A DNA stretch of 20,536 nt from Pseudomonas sp. (GCA_026398835.1 JAPLSD010000473.1:1-20536); one strand, 5' to 3'; shown: positions 7,936 to 15,586, counted from the stretch's first letter. A program made the numbers and translations. Notes: generated by a model from the letters alone, not told the origin.

Positions 7936-8539
7936 CCCCCTCCTGCTCCAGCAAATCAAGGAAATGGTCGACGGTGGCAGACAACTCACCCGAATTATCC
8001 AGGCGTATGACTGGAGTCGCATCGTTTGAAGACCCGCTAGCGAGAAACAGGTCATTGCGCCGCAGCCTCGCTTCAATTTCATCGGTACTTTCACGCCCAC
8101 GCTGCACGAGTCGATGACGCAAGACTTCGCTCTTCACCGTCAACAAAATGGGGAGCAACGTCGGGTAGCGTTTCCGTGCTTCAGCCAGATGCTCCCTGGA
8201 ACCATTGACCAAGACATGGCGACCCAGATCCAGCCACTCATCAATCTGGACCGGTATTGCGTATTCGAGGCCGTTGGCACGCCAATACAAGGCGAAACCT
8301 CCTTGCTGCTTCAGTCGCTCGAACTCCGCTTGAGAGACGCCCAGGGCATCTTCCCCTACCGACTCGGCCGAGCGCGTGATGACTCGTCGCACTACATCAC
8401 ACCCGAGCCTGCGCAAAGGCTCGCGGGAGGCATCTATAAGGCTGTCTTTACCCGCTCCCGACGGTCCCATCAAATAAATCAGTCTGCCTGGCATTTCAGT
8501 AACGTCTCTTGTCGCTTGACTGCCTAGTAAATCGGCCAT
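7910..8539 (-). CDS. phnN: Ribose 1,5-bisphosphate phosphokinase PhnN
   Basis: 209 residues. It has a Walker A loop GPSGAGKDS (about 25-33) directly after LIYLM, the guanylate-kinase-like arrangement of PhnN, and a lid-like region RGRESTDEIEARLRR. The enzyme converts ribose 1,5-bisphosphate and ATP to PRPP, the last step of the C-P lyase phosphonate pathway. The start at 8539 has AGGATAG upstream; a start at the internal Met (8494) would match shorter homologues but has a weaker ribosome-binding site. No other phn gene is in the window: it stands alone, divergent from amrZ. In P. aeruginosa, as I recall, the whole phn operon adjoins amrZ, so this may be a remnant kept for PRPP supply. Confidence 0.88.
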   Translation of the reverse strand: MADLLGSQATRDVTEMPGRLIYLMGPSGAGKDSLIDASREPLRRLGCDVVRRVITRSAESVGEDALGVSQAEFERLKQQGGFALYWRANGLEYAIPVQIDEWLDLGRHVLVNGSREHLAEARKRYPTLLPILLTVKSEVLRHRLVQRGRESTDEIEARLRRNDLFLASGSSNDATPVIRLDNSGELSATVDHFLDLLEQEGVSVKQDQT

Positions 8540-8545
8540 TTGCCA
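8534..8545 (-). promoter_or_regulatory. Weak AmrZ-like site over the phnN start codon
   Basis: On the minus strand TGGCAAATGGCC matches 10 of 12 positions of the AmrZ-type motif TGGCAAAACGCC and includes the phnN ATG. It may be chance; it is listed because a stronger site lies in the same gap. Confidence 0.2.
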
Positions 8546-8694
8546 CTATCCTGTATTGGAAGGATAAACGATCGGATCTGCATGGAATGCGCGCTCCGGA
8601 GGCTTCAGACACCTCCTGTCGGGCAAGAGGACGCGGCCAGATGTGCGGCATGGGGGCAATCTTTTCAAACCAATCCGCATTTCTGATAATGGGT

Positions 8695-8708
8695 ACTGGC
8701 AGAACGCC
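8695..8708 (+). promoter_or_regulatory. AmrZ operator, strong candidate
   Basis: ACTGGCAGAACGCC differs at one base from the AmrZ recognition sequence remembered from P. aeruginosa (ACTGGCAAAACGCC). It lies about 170 bp upstream of the amrZ start, in the phnN-amrZ gap. AmrZ is known to repress its own gene in P. aeruginosa, so this is the expected autoregulatory site. Confidence 0.65.
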
Positions 8709-8751
8709 TTTACCCAGCGCAATATTTGTCACAGAATTGACGCCAGTGATC

Positions 8752-8763
8752 TGGCATTTTCGA
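8752..8763 (+). promoter_or_regulatory. Second, weaker AmrZ-like site
   Basis: TGGCATTTTCGA keeps the TGGCA-N4-CG part of the motif but lacks the final CC. It is 55 bp downstream of the stronger site and about 117 bp before amrZ, so two tetramer-binding sites could cooperate. Confidence 0.35.
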
Positions 8764-8793
8764 GGCATGATGCGGGCCTCTTAACAATTCAGG

Positions 8794-8823
8794 TTGAACA
8801 TTTGGTTGGAAAGCTTGTCCTAT
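8794..8823 (+). promoter_or_regulatory. Possible sigma-70 type promoter for amrZ
   Basis: TTGAAC (8794-8799) and TCCTAT (8818-8823) with an 18-bp spacer, about 57 bp upstream of the amrZ ATG and downstream of both AmrZ-like sites. The -10 is weak. The remaining parts of the 340-bp gap show no gene. Confidence 0.25.
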
Positions 8824-8879
8824 CAGACATCTTGCGGCCAATTCCGAAAACCGCTCCCCTGAACTAACCGGTTAAATAT

Positions 8880-9206
8880 ATGCGCCCATTGAAACAGGCA
8901 ATTTATTCCAGCCGTACGGCTGACAAGTTCGTCGTGCGTCTGCCCGATGGAATGCGTGAACGCATCGCCGAGGTGGCTCGCAATCATCATCGCAGTATGA
9001 ACTCCGAAATCATCGCGCGCATGGAGCAAAGTCTTATTCAGGAAGGCGCGCTGGGTGAAGAATTGAGCATGCGACTGGACAGCCCGGAGCTGTCATTGCA
9101 TGAACGCGAACTGCTTCAACGTTTCCGCCAACTCTCACACCGTCAGCAAAACGCACTGGTTTCCCTGATCGCCCATGACGCCGAAATGGCAACAGACGCC
9201 TCCTGA
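8880..9206 (+). CDS. amrZ: AmrZ (AlgZ), ribbon-helix-helix global regulator
   Basis: 108 residues. From MRPLKQA onward it closely follows the AmrZ protein of P. aeruginosa, with a short N-terminal arm about two residues shorter here. The Arc/MetJ-type beta strand KFVVRL (16-21) supplies the DNA-contacting residues K16, V18 and R20, equivalent to K18, V20 and R22 of P. aeruginosa. Two helices follow ([13 protein letters not shown] and [14 protein letters not shown]). The C-terminal [25 protein letters not shown] region is the tetramerisation domain. AmrZ activates or represses genes for exopolysaccharide, flagella, pili and c-di-GMP turnover. No Shine-Dalgarno motif precedes the ATG; instead there is a 10-bp palindrome TAACCGGTTA (8865-8874), so translation may be inefficient or controlled. 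Confidence 0.95.
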   Translation: MRPLKQAIYSSRTADKFVVRLPDGMRERIAEVARNHHRSMNSEIIARMEQSLIQEGALGEELSMRLDSPELSLHERELLQRFRQLSHRQQNALVSLIAHDAEMATDAS

Positions 9207-9223
9207 TTCCATGCCGAACGCTC

Positions 9224-9249
9224 AGCCAGCATAACGCTGGCTTTTTTTT
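9224..9249 (+). terminator. Rho-independent terminator of amrZ
   Basis: AGCCAGC (9224-9230), loop ATAAC, GCTGGCT (9236-9242), then an uninterrupted T-run to 9249; 18 bp after the amrZ stop. Confidence 0.92.
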
Positions 9250-9326
9250 GCCCGACATTTGGCTCGGCCGCATTTCACAGCAATCGTATCCTGGCCGCAG
9301 CCCCATCAAGCGTAGACAGAAGAATT

Positions 9327-9355
9327 CGCGCAGCCAGGCAAGGCAAGGCTGCGCG
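9327..9355 (-). terminator. Probable mgtE terminator
   Basis: A perfect 9-bp inverted repeat (CGCGCAGCC 9327-9335, GGCTGCGCG 9347-9355) 8 bp past the mgtE stop. On the minus strand it is followed only by AATTCTTCT, so the U-tract is poor. Confidence 0.5.
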
Positions 9356-9362
9356 GGGAAGA

Positions 9363-10802
9363 TCAGAGCAGGAAAATCGTTGCCAGCCCGAGAAAGATGA
9401 AGAATCCGCCGCTGTCGGTCATCGCGGTGATCATCACGCTCGCCCCCATTGCAGGGTCGCGCCCGAAACGCGCCAGGGTCATGGGAATCAAGACCCCCAT
9501 CAACGCCGCCAGTAACAGATTAAGGGTCATCGCCGCCGTCATCACCACGCCCAGCGACCAACTGCCATACAACAAATACGCGACTACACCGATCACCCCG
9601 CCCCAGACCAGGCCATTGATCAAGCCGACGGCCAGCTCCTTGCGCATAAGGCGGGAGGTATTGCCGGTACTGACCTGATCCAGCGCCATGGCGCGCACGA
9701 TCATGGTAATCGTCTGGTTCCCCGAGTTGCCGCCAATACCGGCAACAATCGGCATCAAAGCGGCCAGCGCCACCAGTTTCTCGATGGAGCCTTCAAACAG
9801 GCCGATCACTCGAGAGGCGACAAAAGCGGTAATCAGGTTGATTGCCAGCCAGGCCCAGCGGTTGCGCAGGGACTTCCAGACTGACGCAAAAATATCTTCT
9901 TCTTCACGCAGACCTGCCATGTTGAGAACTTCGTTTTCGCTCTCTTCACGAATCAGGTCGACCATTTCGTCGATGGTCAGACGGCCGATCAGTTTGCCGT
10001 TCTTGTCGACCACCGGAGCCGAAATCAAGTCATAACGCTCGAAAGCCTGAGCGGCGTCATACGCATCTTCGTCCGGGTGAAAACTCACCGTATCGCTGGC
10101 CATGACATCCGATACTTGTTTGTCCGGATCGTTGACCAACAACCGTTTGATCGGAAGCACGCCCTTGAGCACACCGCCGTAGTCGACCACGAACAGTTTG
10201 TCGGTATGGCTCGGCAACTCTTTGAGCCGACGCAGGTAACGCAACACCACTTCGAGACTGACATCCTCACGGATAGTCACCATCTCGAAGTCCATGAGCG
10301 CACCGACCTGCTCCTCATCATAGGACAACGCGGAGCGAACACGCTCACGCTGCTGGCTATCGAGGGTTTCCATCAGTTCGTGGACGACGTCTCGCGGCAG
10401 CTCAGGCGCCAGGTCAGCGAGTTCGTCGGCATCCATTTCCTTGGCGGCCGCCAGGATTTCGTGATCGTCCATGTCGGCGATCAGCGTTTCCCGAACGGAG
10501 TCGGATACTTCAAGGAGGATATCGCCGTCGCGCTCGGCCTTGACCAGTTGCCAGAGGGTCAGACGCTCTGCAAGCGGCAAGGCTTCAAGGATGTAGGCAA
10601 CGTCGGCGGAGTGCAGATCATCGAGTTTGCGCTGCAACTCGACGAGGTTTTGCCGGTGAACCAGGTTCTCGACCCGGTCGTGATGAGGACCTTCCTGGCG
10701 ATGAGTCAGGTCTTCGACAACTCGCTGTCGCTGCAGCAATTCAATGACTTGTGCGAGGCGGTCTTGCAGGCTTTCTTGCGTTTTCTTTACTTCAACAGAC
10801 AT
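9363..10802 (-). CDS. mgtE: Magnesium transporter MgtE
   Basis: 479 residues from the ATG at 10802, chosen because GGAG lies 7 nt upstream and the protein then begins MSVEVKKTQE; an in-frame extension to 10832 is unlikely. Domain order is a long helical N-terminus (1-55), an MgtE N superhelical domain (about 55-165), a CBS pair (about 170-290, with FVVDYGGVLKG and SAPVVDKNGKLIGRLT), a plug helix, then five transmembrane helices (about 315-479). The channel signature GGNSGNQ (357-363) and the pore region after RFGRDPAMG, with D449 as the likely pore aspartate, are intact. The CBS and N domains sense cytoplasmic Mg2+ and gate the channel, which imports Mg2+ across the inner membrane. A small leader ORF may precede it. 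Confidence 0.95.
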   Translation of the reverse strand: MSVEVKKTQESLQDRLAQVIELLQRQRVVEDLTHRQEGPHHDRVENLVHRQNLVELQRKLDDLHSADVAYILEALPLAERLTLWQLVKAERDGDILLEVSDSVRETLIADMDDHEILAAAKEMDADELADLAPELPRDVVHELMETLDSQQRERVRSALSYDEEQVGALMDFEMVTIREDVSLEVVLRYLRRLKELPSHTDKLFVVDYGGVLKGVLPIKRLLVNDPDKQVSDVMASDTVSFHPDEDAYDAAQAFERYDLISAPVVDKNGKLIGRLTIDEMVDLIREESENEVLNMAGLREEEDIFASVWKSLRNRWAWLAINLITAFVASRVIGLFEGSIEKLVALAALMPIVAGIGGNSGNQTITMIVRAMALDQVSTGNTSRLMRKELAVGLINGLVWGGVIGVVAYLLYGSWSLGVVMTAAMTLNLLLAALMGVLIPMTLARFGRDPAMGASVMITAMTDSGGFFIFLGLATIFLL

Positions 10803-10842
10803 AGGCGAACTCCACTCCCAGCAGCGGGGCACGCCGGAAGGA

Positions 10843-10902
10843 TCAATCAGTCAATTCATGATTGTAAAAACGAGGTACTGAGTAACTACTGGGTAAGTCC
10901 AT
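10843..10902 (-). CDS. Possible 19-codon leader ORF upstream of mgtE
   Basis: An ATG at 10902 opens a 19-codon frame (MDLPSSYSVPRFYNHELTD) that stops 40 nt before the mgtE start. It has two prolines and two tyrosines. The ribosome-binding motif is weak (GGAA, 8 nt upstream). Proline-containing leader peptides control mgtA and mgtC in enterobacteria, which is the only reason to consider this one; nothing links it directly to that mechanism. The coding evidence is poor. Confidence 0.25.
   Translation of the reverse strand: MDLPSSYSVPRFYNHELTD
10876..10897. repeat. Direct repeat TACTGRGTAA, two copies 12 bp apart
   Basis: TACTGAGTAA (10876-10885) and TACTGGGTAA (10888-10897) are tandem near-identical 10-mers in the mgtE upstream region. 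They could be a regulator site or part of the leader ORF. Confidence 0.35.
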
Positions 10903-10916
10903 GGAGGTATTCCACA

Positions 10917-10931
10917 AGCCCCGGCGGGGCT
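10917..10931. other. Small GC-rich hairpin in the mgtE / DUF4124 gap
   Basis: AGCCCC-GGC-GGGGCT, a perfect 6-bp stem with a 3-nt loop and no T-tract on either side. It lies upstream of mgtE and may be in its leader transcript. The rest of the gap, 10932-11122, must hold the promoters of mgtE and of the plus-strand gene at 11123; I see no other gene there. Confidence 0.4.
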
Positions 10932-11122
10932 GACGGGCGCAATGATACACCGCCTGATGTCCTTTAATGCTAAAAAATCTTGGCAAGAACAAGCGCTTGC
11001 GACGCAAACCTGAGCGCTGTCCGAATCTATAGAGCTGCGACGACTCATTCAGAAAAGAAAACACACACGAGGTCAAGAAAGTACCGTCTATCCTTTTTCG
11101 GGACCGTCACGGAGGACGTCGC

Positions 11123-11614
11123 ATGTCATTGAGAAAGATCTCACCCTTGTGTTCCACCCTGCTCTGGCTATCGATGCAAGCAAACGCCACGACGGTGCAC
11201 CGATGCGAAAACGCTGGCGGGCACGTGACCTTCACCACTCTAGGTTGTTCGCCGCAAGAGACACTGCTGATCCAGAATGCGGTCAATGTTGCACCTGGCG
11301 GCATCAAGACAATCGCCCCAAAGAGCGGCCCCCAGGAAACATTCAGTACGAAATCAGCAATAGAGCCGCTGGTCATCGTCGGACAGCACAATGACGATTG
11401 TGGAAATGTGCTCAGCGCCAAAGAACGCCGCCAGGCAATCATCAATCAACGAATCGTGCCCGGCATGAATCAGCGGGAAGTCGAAAGCGCACTGGGCAAA
11501 CCTGACAAAGTCAGCATTCGAAATGCGACCACGAGCTATCGTTACGATGCAAAGAAAGGTCGCAGCGCTCAGATCGTGTTCGATGAGAAAGGCTGCGTAA
11601 CAGGCAAACGCTAG
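11123..11614 (+). CDS. Exported DUF4124-like protein with C-terminal SmpA/BamE-like region
   Basis: 163 residues, with GGAGGA 7 nt before the ATG. Residues 1-22 form a Sec signal peptide (LRKISPLCSTLLWLSMQANA), with cleavage likely after ANA. The next part (TTVHRCENAGGHVTFTTLGC) resembles the DUF4124 pattern of a Cys-flanked beta hairpin. The C-terminal part from about residue 105 (RIVPGMNQREVESALGKPDK, then SYRYD and IVFDEKGCV) resembles SmpA/BamE-type repeats in which GM is followed by a helix and GxP. It is therefore a periplasmic or envelope protein of unknown role. The Cys residues at 28, 42, 92 and 159 may pair. Followed by a terminator. Confidence 0.8.
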   Translation: MSLRKISPLCSTLLWLSMQANATTVHRCENAGGHVTFTTLGCSPQETLLIQNAVNVAPGGIKTIAPKSGPQETFSTKSAIEPLVIVGQHNDDCGNVLSAKERRQAIINQRIVPGMNQREVESALGKPDKVSIRNATTSYRYDAKKGRSAQIVFDEKGCVTGKR

Positions 11615-11621
11615 GCAGCAA

Positions 11622-11644
11622 AAAGCCCGCACTAGACGGGCTTT
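11622..11644. terminator. Bidirectional terminator between the DUF4124-like gene and fadD1
   Basis: AAAGCCCG (11622-11629) pairs with CGGGCTTT (11637-11644). The minus strand has the better T-run, so it mainly ends fadD1; the plus strand follows with GTGTTTT. Confidence 0.85.
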
Positions 11645-11660
11645 GTGTTTTACAGCCTGT

Positions 11661-13352
11661 TTACACCTTCGCGCCCAGCTTCTTCAGTTCTTCGCTGCGC
11701 AATTCACGGCGCAGGATCTTGCCCACGTTAGTGGTCGGCAACGCATCGCGGAACTCAACGGCTTTCGGCACTTTATAACCGGTGACGTTGGCGCGCATGT
11801 GCTGCATCACCTGTTCCTTGGTCAAGGTCACGCCCGGTTTGGCGACGATGAAAATTTTGATCGCTTCGCCCGATTTCTCGTCCGGCACGCCAATGGCTGC
11901 GCATTGCAACACGCCCGGCAAAGTCGCCAGCACGTCTTCCAGTTCGTTCGGATAGACGTTGAAACCGGAGACCAGAATCATGTCCTTTTTACGATCGACG
12001 ATGCGCATGTAACCGTCTGGCTGGATGATCGCGATATCGCCGGTCTTCAACCAGCCTTCGCTGTCGAGGATTTCGTCGGTGGCTTCCTGACGCTGCCAGT
12101 AACCCTTCATGACTTGCGGACCCTTGACGCACAGTTCACCCACTTCGCCCAGCGGCTGTTCGACACCTGCGTCATCGATGACTTTGCACAGTGTGGACGG
12201 AACCGGAATGCCGATGGTGCCGATCTGGATGTTCTGGTTCGGATTGACCGTCGCCACCGGGCTGGTTTCGGTCATGCCGTAACCTTCGCAAATGGAGCAA
12301 CCGGTCACCGCTTTCCAACGCTCGGCAGCGGCCAATTGCAAGGCCATGCCACCCGACAGGGTGATTTTCAGCGCCGAGAAGTCCAGCTTGCGGAATGCCT
12401 CGTTATTGCACAGGGCCACAAACAAGGTGTTCAAGCCGACAAAGCCGCTGAACTTCCACTTCGACAATTCCTTGACCATCGCCGTCAGATCGCGCGGGTT
12501 GCTGATCAGGATGTTGTGGTTGCCGATGAGCATCATCGCCATGCAATGAAAGGTGAAGGCATAGATGTGGTACAGCGGCAGCGGTGTGATCAGGATTTCG
12601 CAGCCTTCATTAAGGTTGGAACCCATCAGCGCCTTGCACTGCAACATGTTCGCCACGAGGTTGCGGTGGGTGAGCATTGCGCCCTTGGCCACGCCCGTGG
12701 TGCCGCCGGTGTATTGCAATACGGCGACATCGCTGCTGGTCGGGTTCGCATCGGAAACTGGTTTGCCGCGGCCTTTGCTCAATACGTCGTTGAACTTGAT
12801 GGCCTTGGGCAAGTGATAGGCCGGGACCATCTTCTTCACATACTTGATGACGCTATTGACCAGCAGGCGTTTGAGTGGCGGAAGCAGGTCGGCCACTTCG
12901 GTGACGATGACATGCTTGACCGAGGTCTTGGGCACCACGGCTTGGGCCAGGTGCGCCATGTTGGCCAGGCAGACCAGCGCTTTGGCACCGGAGTCGTTGA
13001 ATTGGTGTTCCATTTCCCGCGCGGTGTACAGCGGGTTGGTGTTGACCACGATCAGGCCAGCGCGAATGGCACCAAACACGGCGATCGGGTATTGCAACAG
13101 GTTCGGCAACTGCACGGCGATTCGATCGCCCGGCTGCAAGTCAGTATGCTGTTGCAGGTAAGCGGCAAAAGCGCCCGACAATTCGTACAGCTCACCGTAG
13201 GTGAGCGTCTTGCCGAGGTTGCTAAAGGCCGGTTTGTTGGCAAAGCGTTGGCAAGATTGCTTCAACACCGCCTGAATATTCGGATACTCGTCTGGATTGA
13301 TATCGGCAGCAATCCCGGCAGGGTACTTATCCTTCCAAAAATTTTCGATCAT
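11661..13352 (-). CDS. fadD1: Long-chain fatty-acid-CoA ligase FadD1
   Basis: 563 residues beginning MIENFWKDKYPAG, as in Pseudomonas FadD1. It carries the ANL-superfamily motifs: P-loop YTGGTTGVAKG (214-224), YGMTETSP (358-365), GWLKTGD (433-439) and the FadD-type VDRKKDMI (452-459), with a C-terminal catalytic Lys in GKILRREL. It activates long-chain fatty acids with ATP and CoA as they enter the cytoplasm, feeding beta-oxidation. GAGGAG lies about 8 nt before the ATG. It is a paralogue of the next gene upstream, fadD2, but a terminator and a 333-bp gap separate them, so it probably has its own promoter. Confidence 0.95.
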   Translation of the reverse strand: MIENFWKDKYPAGIAADINPDEYPNIQAVLKQSCQRFANKPAFSNLGKTLTYGELYELSGAFAAYLQQHTDLQPGDRIAVQLPNLLQYPIAVFGAIRAGLIVVNTNPLYTAREMEHQFNDSGAKALVCLANMAHLAQAVVPKTSVKHVIVTEVADLLPPLKRLLVNSVIKYVKKMVPAYHLPKAIKFNDVLSKGRGKPVSDANPTSSDVAVLQYTGGTTGVAKGAMLTHRNLVANMLQCKALMGSNLNEGCEILITPLPLYHIYAFTFHCMAMMLIGNHNILISNPRDLTAMVKELSKWKFSGFVGLNTLFVALCNNEAFRKLDFSALKITLSGGMALQLAAAERWKAVTGCSICEGYGMTETSPVATVNPNQNIQIGTIGIPVPSTLCKVIDDAGVEQPLGEVGELCVKGPQVMKGYWQRQEATDEILDSEGWLKTGDIAIIQPDGYMRIVDRKKDMILVSGFNVYPNELEDVLATLPGVLQCAAIGVPDEKSGEAIKIFIVAKPGVTLTKEQVMQHMRANVTGYKVPKAVEFRDALPTTNVGKILRRELRSEELKKLGAKV

Positions 13353-13637
13353 GGAAGCCCACTCCTCAGCAACGCGAATTCATCATCGCATTTGATGCGA
13401 TTATTATTGGTGTATGTTTTTTATGGGTGTCTCTTTGTTGGTGAGTCTGGCTTTTTACTTAGGCCGAGAAGTCACAAAGCGGGCCGAGAGTAGCAGCTTT
13501 GCCAAGGGCCGACTAGAGCCAAAGAAGGCTTGAACAGTCATAAATATGACTCTGTAAAACTATACAGTCACTTTTAGAACAAAAACTCTATAACCACGTT
13601 AATCGCTCTAAAATGGGCGTTACAGCCGTTTTTTCGG
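13353..13637. promoter_or_regulatory. fadD1 upstream region with several inverted repeats
   Basis: No gene. It should hold the fadD1 promoter (minus strand). Repeats seen: ATCGCA-TTTGA-TGCGAT (13385-13401), 32 bp before the start codon; AGTCATA-AA-TATGACT (13536-13551), a perfect 7-bp palindrome; CTGTA/TACAG (13552-13567); and ACAGTCA twice, at 13534 and 13564, 30 bp apart. The part around 13530-13600 is AT-rich. No canonical PsrA box was found. Regulator binding is inference. Confidence 0.4.
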
Positions 13638-13668
13638 TAAAAAAAAGTGGGATCGAATCGATCCCACT
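13638..13668 (-). terminator. Rho-independent terminator of fadD2
   Basis: On the minus strand AGTGGGAT pairs with ATCCCACT (13646-13653 and 13661-13668), followed by a run of at least eight T (13638-13645), 18 bp past the fadD2 stop. This separates fadD2 from fadD1 transcription. Confidence 0.9.
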
Positions 13669-13685
13669 CTCTACCTACAAACCCA

Positions 13686-15374
13686 TCATGCGATATCGCG
13701 CAACTCCCGTCGCAGGATTTTTCCCACCGGCGTCATTGGCAGCGAGTCACGCAGCACAATGTGTTTTGGCACTTTGTAGCCGGTGAAGTTTTCCTTGCAG
13801 TAAGCCTTCAGCTCCTCAAGGCTGACACCCGACTCACGCGCAACCACAAATAATTTCACTGCCTCCCCCGAACGATCGTCCGGCACACCGATCACCGCAC
13901 AGTTGGCGACTTTCGGGTGGGCCATGACCACGTCTTCGATTTCGTTCGGATACACGTTGAAGCCCGAGACGATGATCATGTCTTTCTTGCGATCGACGAT
14001 ACGCACGAAACCGTCCGGATCGATCACCGCGATATCGCCGGACTTGAACCAGCCTTCGGCATCCAGAACTTGCGCCGTGGCTTCCGGTTGTTGCCAGTAG
14101 CCCTTCATGATTTGCGGGCCTTTGATACAAAGTTCGCCGCGCTCGCCCAACGGCTGCTCGACGCCGTCGTCGTCAATGACTTTCAGGGTGGTACCCGGCA
14201 CTGGAAGCCCCACCGTGCCCAGTCGTGATTTGTCGCCGTAAGGGTTGGTGCAAGCGACCGGCGAGGTTTCGGTCAGGCCGTAACCTTCGGTAATTCGGCA
14301 ACCCGTCAGCTGCGCCCAACGCTCGGCAGTGGCCTTGACCAACGCGGTGCCACCGGAATTGGTGAGCTTCAGGCTGGAGAAGTCCAGGGTCTTGAAATCC
14401 GGGTGATCCATCAGCGCGACGAACAAGGTGTTGAGCCCGAGCAACGCCGAGAAGCGCCAGTTTTTCAGTTCTTTGATAAAGCCGGCGATGTCCCGCGGAT
14501 TGGTGATCAGCACGTTGTGGTTACCGGTCACCATCATGCACATGCAGTTCGCGGTGAAAGCATAGATATGGTAGAGCGGCAAAGGCGCGATCATCACCTC
14601 CTGGCCTTCCCGGAGCAGTGGCTGGCCATCGGTACCGAGCTGGGACAGACACGCACGTGCCTGCTGCATGTTGGCAACCAGATTGCCATGAGTCAGCATC
14701 GCACCCTTGGCCAGGCCCGTGGTGCCTCCGGTGTATTGCAGCACCGCGACATCGTTGAGGCTGACGGTTAAAGGCTTGATGCCATGACCACGGCCCAGAC
14801 GCAGCGCGCTCTTGAATGAGATGGCCTGGGGCAGGTTGTAGGTCGGCACCATCTTCTTCACTTTGTCGACCACAGTGTTGATCAGCCAGCCCTTGGCGGA
14901 AGGCATCAGGTCGCCCATCTTCGCTTCGATCAGGTACTGGATATCCGTATCGGGCAGTACTTCCTGGACTTTCTGGCCGAACATATTCAGGTAGACCAGC
15001 GCCCGGGCGCCGGAGTCCTTGAACTGATGACGCATCTCACGCGGGGTGTACAGAGGATTGGTATTGACCACGATCAACCCGGCGCGCAACGCCCCGAACA
15101 CTGCAATCGGGTAATGCAGGACATTGGGCATCTGCATCGCGATACGGTCACCCGCGACCAGATCCGTGTGCGCTTGCAGATAACCGGCGAATGCTGCGCT
15201 GTAGCGTTCCAGCTCAGCGTACGTCAGGGTCACACCCATGTTGCTGAACGCCGGGCGATCAGCGAATTTCTTGCAGGAACGCTCGAAAACCTCGATCACC
15301 GACTTGTAGGCACCCAGATCGATATCCAGGGGGACGCCGGCCGGGCGTTTGTCATTCCAGAAATCAGGTTGCAT
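13686..15374 (-). CDS. fadD2: Long-chain fatty-acid-CoA ligase FadD2
   Basis: 562 residues from the ATG at 15374, preceded by AGAGGA at 8 nt; a frame extension to 15413 adds 13 residues unlike the family. Begins MQPDFWNDKRPAGVPL, as in Pseudomonas FadD2. Motifs are YTGGTTGLAKG (214-224), YGLTETSP, GWFKSGD and VDRKKDMI, all intact, and a C-terminal GKILRREL with the catalytic Lys. It is a full-length acyl-CoA synthetase similar to FadD1 along its whole length, so the pair arose by duplication. Two enzymes often differ in chain-length preference. It diverges from the hydrolase-phaJ1 pair across about 210 bp that should hold both promoters. Confidence 0.95.
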   Translation of the reverse strand: MQPDFWNDKRPAGVPLDIDLGAYKSVIEVFERSCKKFADRPAFSNMGVTLTYAELERYSAAFAGYLQAHTDLVAGDRIAMQMPNVLHYPIAVFGALRAGLIVVNTNPLYTPREMRHQFKDSGARALVYLNMFGQKVQEVLPDTDIQYLIEAKMGDLMPSAKGWLINTVVDKVKKMVPTYNLPQAISFKSALRLGRGHGIKPLTVSLNDVAVLQYTGGTTGLAKGAMLTHGNLVANMQQARACLSQLGTDGQPLLREGQEVMIAPLPLYHIYAFTANCMCMMVTGNHNVLITNPRDIAGFIKELKNWRFSALLGLNTLFVALMDHPDFKTLDFSSLKLTNSGGTALVKATAERWAQLTGCRITEGYGLTETSPVACTNPYGDKSRLGTVGLPVPGTTLKVIDDDGVEQPLGERGELCIKGPQIMKGYWQQPEATAQVLDAEGWFKSGDIAVIDPDGFVRIVDRKKDMIIVSGFNVYPNEIEDVVMAHPKVANCAVIGVPDDRSGEAVKLFVVARESGVSLEELKAYCKENFTGYKVPKHIVLRDSLPMTPVGKILRRELRDIA

Positions 15375-15586
15375 TGTTCTTGTCCTCTTTACCTGAGCGT
15401 ATCCGGGCCGCATCTCTGCTTCATTGAAAGGCGGGGCTCACCGGACGTTAGCAGCTATGGCGATTCAGGCAAATATGCGCACGAGTGTCATTGATAGCGT
15501 GAATCTTGTTCCTGAGCCATGCCCTGATCAGGCGGCAATCCTTTGATGAGCTATACAATGCAACGACCCCGTGCAAAGGAATCGCC
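15375..15586. promoter_or_regulatory. Divergent promoter region, fadD2 / hydrolase
   Basis: TATACAAT at 15552-15559 is a good -10 candidate for the plus-strand hydrolase, 27 bp before its ATG; no convincing -35 partner is seen. No obvious fatty-acid repressor palindrome was found. Confidence 0.35.

Noticed and set aside
8509..8784. 91-codon ORF in the phnN-amrZ gap
   Set aside because: No ribosome-binding site, no family pattern, and it overlaps regulatory sites and the phnN start.
8796..8827. AlgU (sigma-22) type promoter GAACAT...TCAGA for amrZ
   Set aside because: The spacing is about 21 bp rather than the 16-17 expected, so it does not fit.
10077..10967. 296-codon plus-strand ORF
   Set aside because: Antisense to mgtE, with no recognisable protein features.
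10803..11122. Mg2+ riboswitch (M-box) upstream of mgtE
   Set aside because: I could not recognise the M-box core; only a short hairpin and a small ORF are visible, and that class is mainly found outside pseudomonads.
11643..13493. 616-codon plus-strand ORF
   Set aside because: It lies opposite fadD1 and its translation is rich in His, Gln, Asp and Arg with no domain pattern; it is an antisense shadow of a GC-rich gene.
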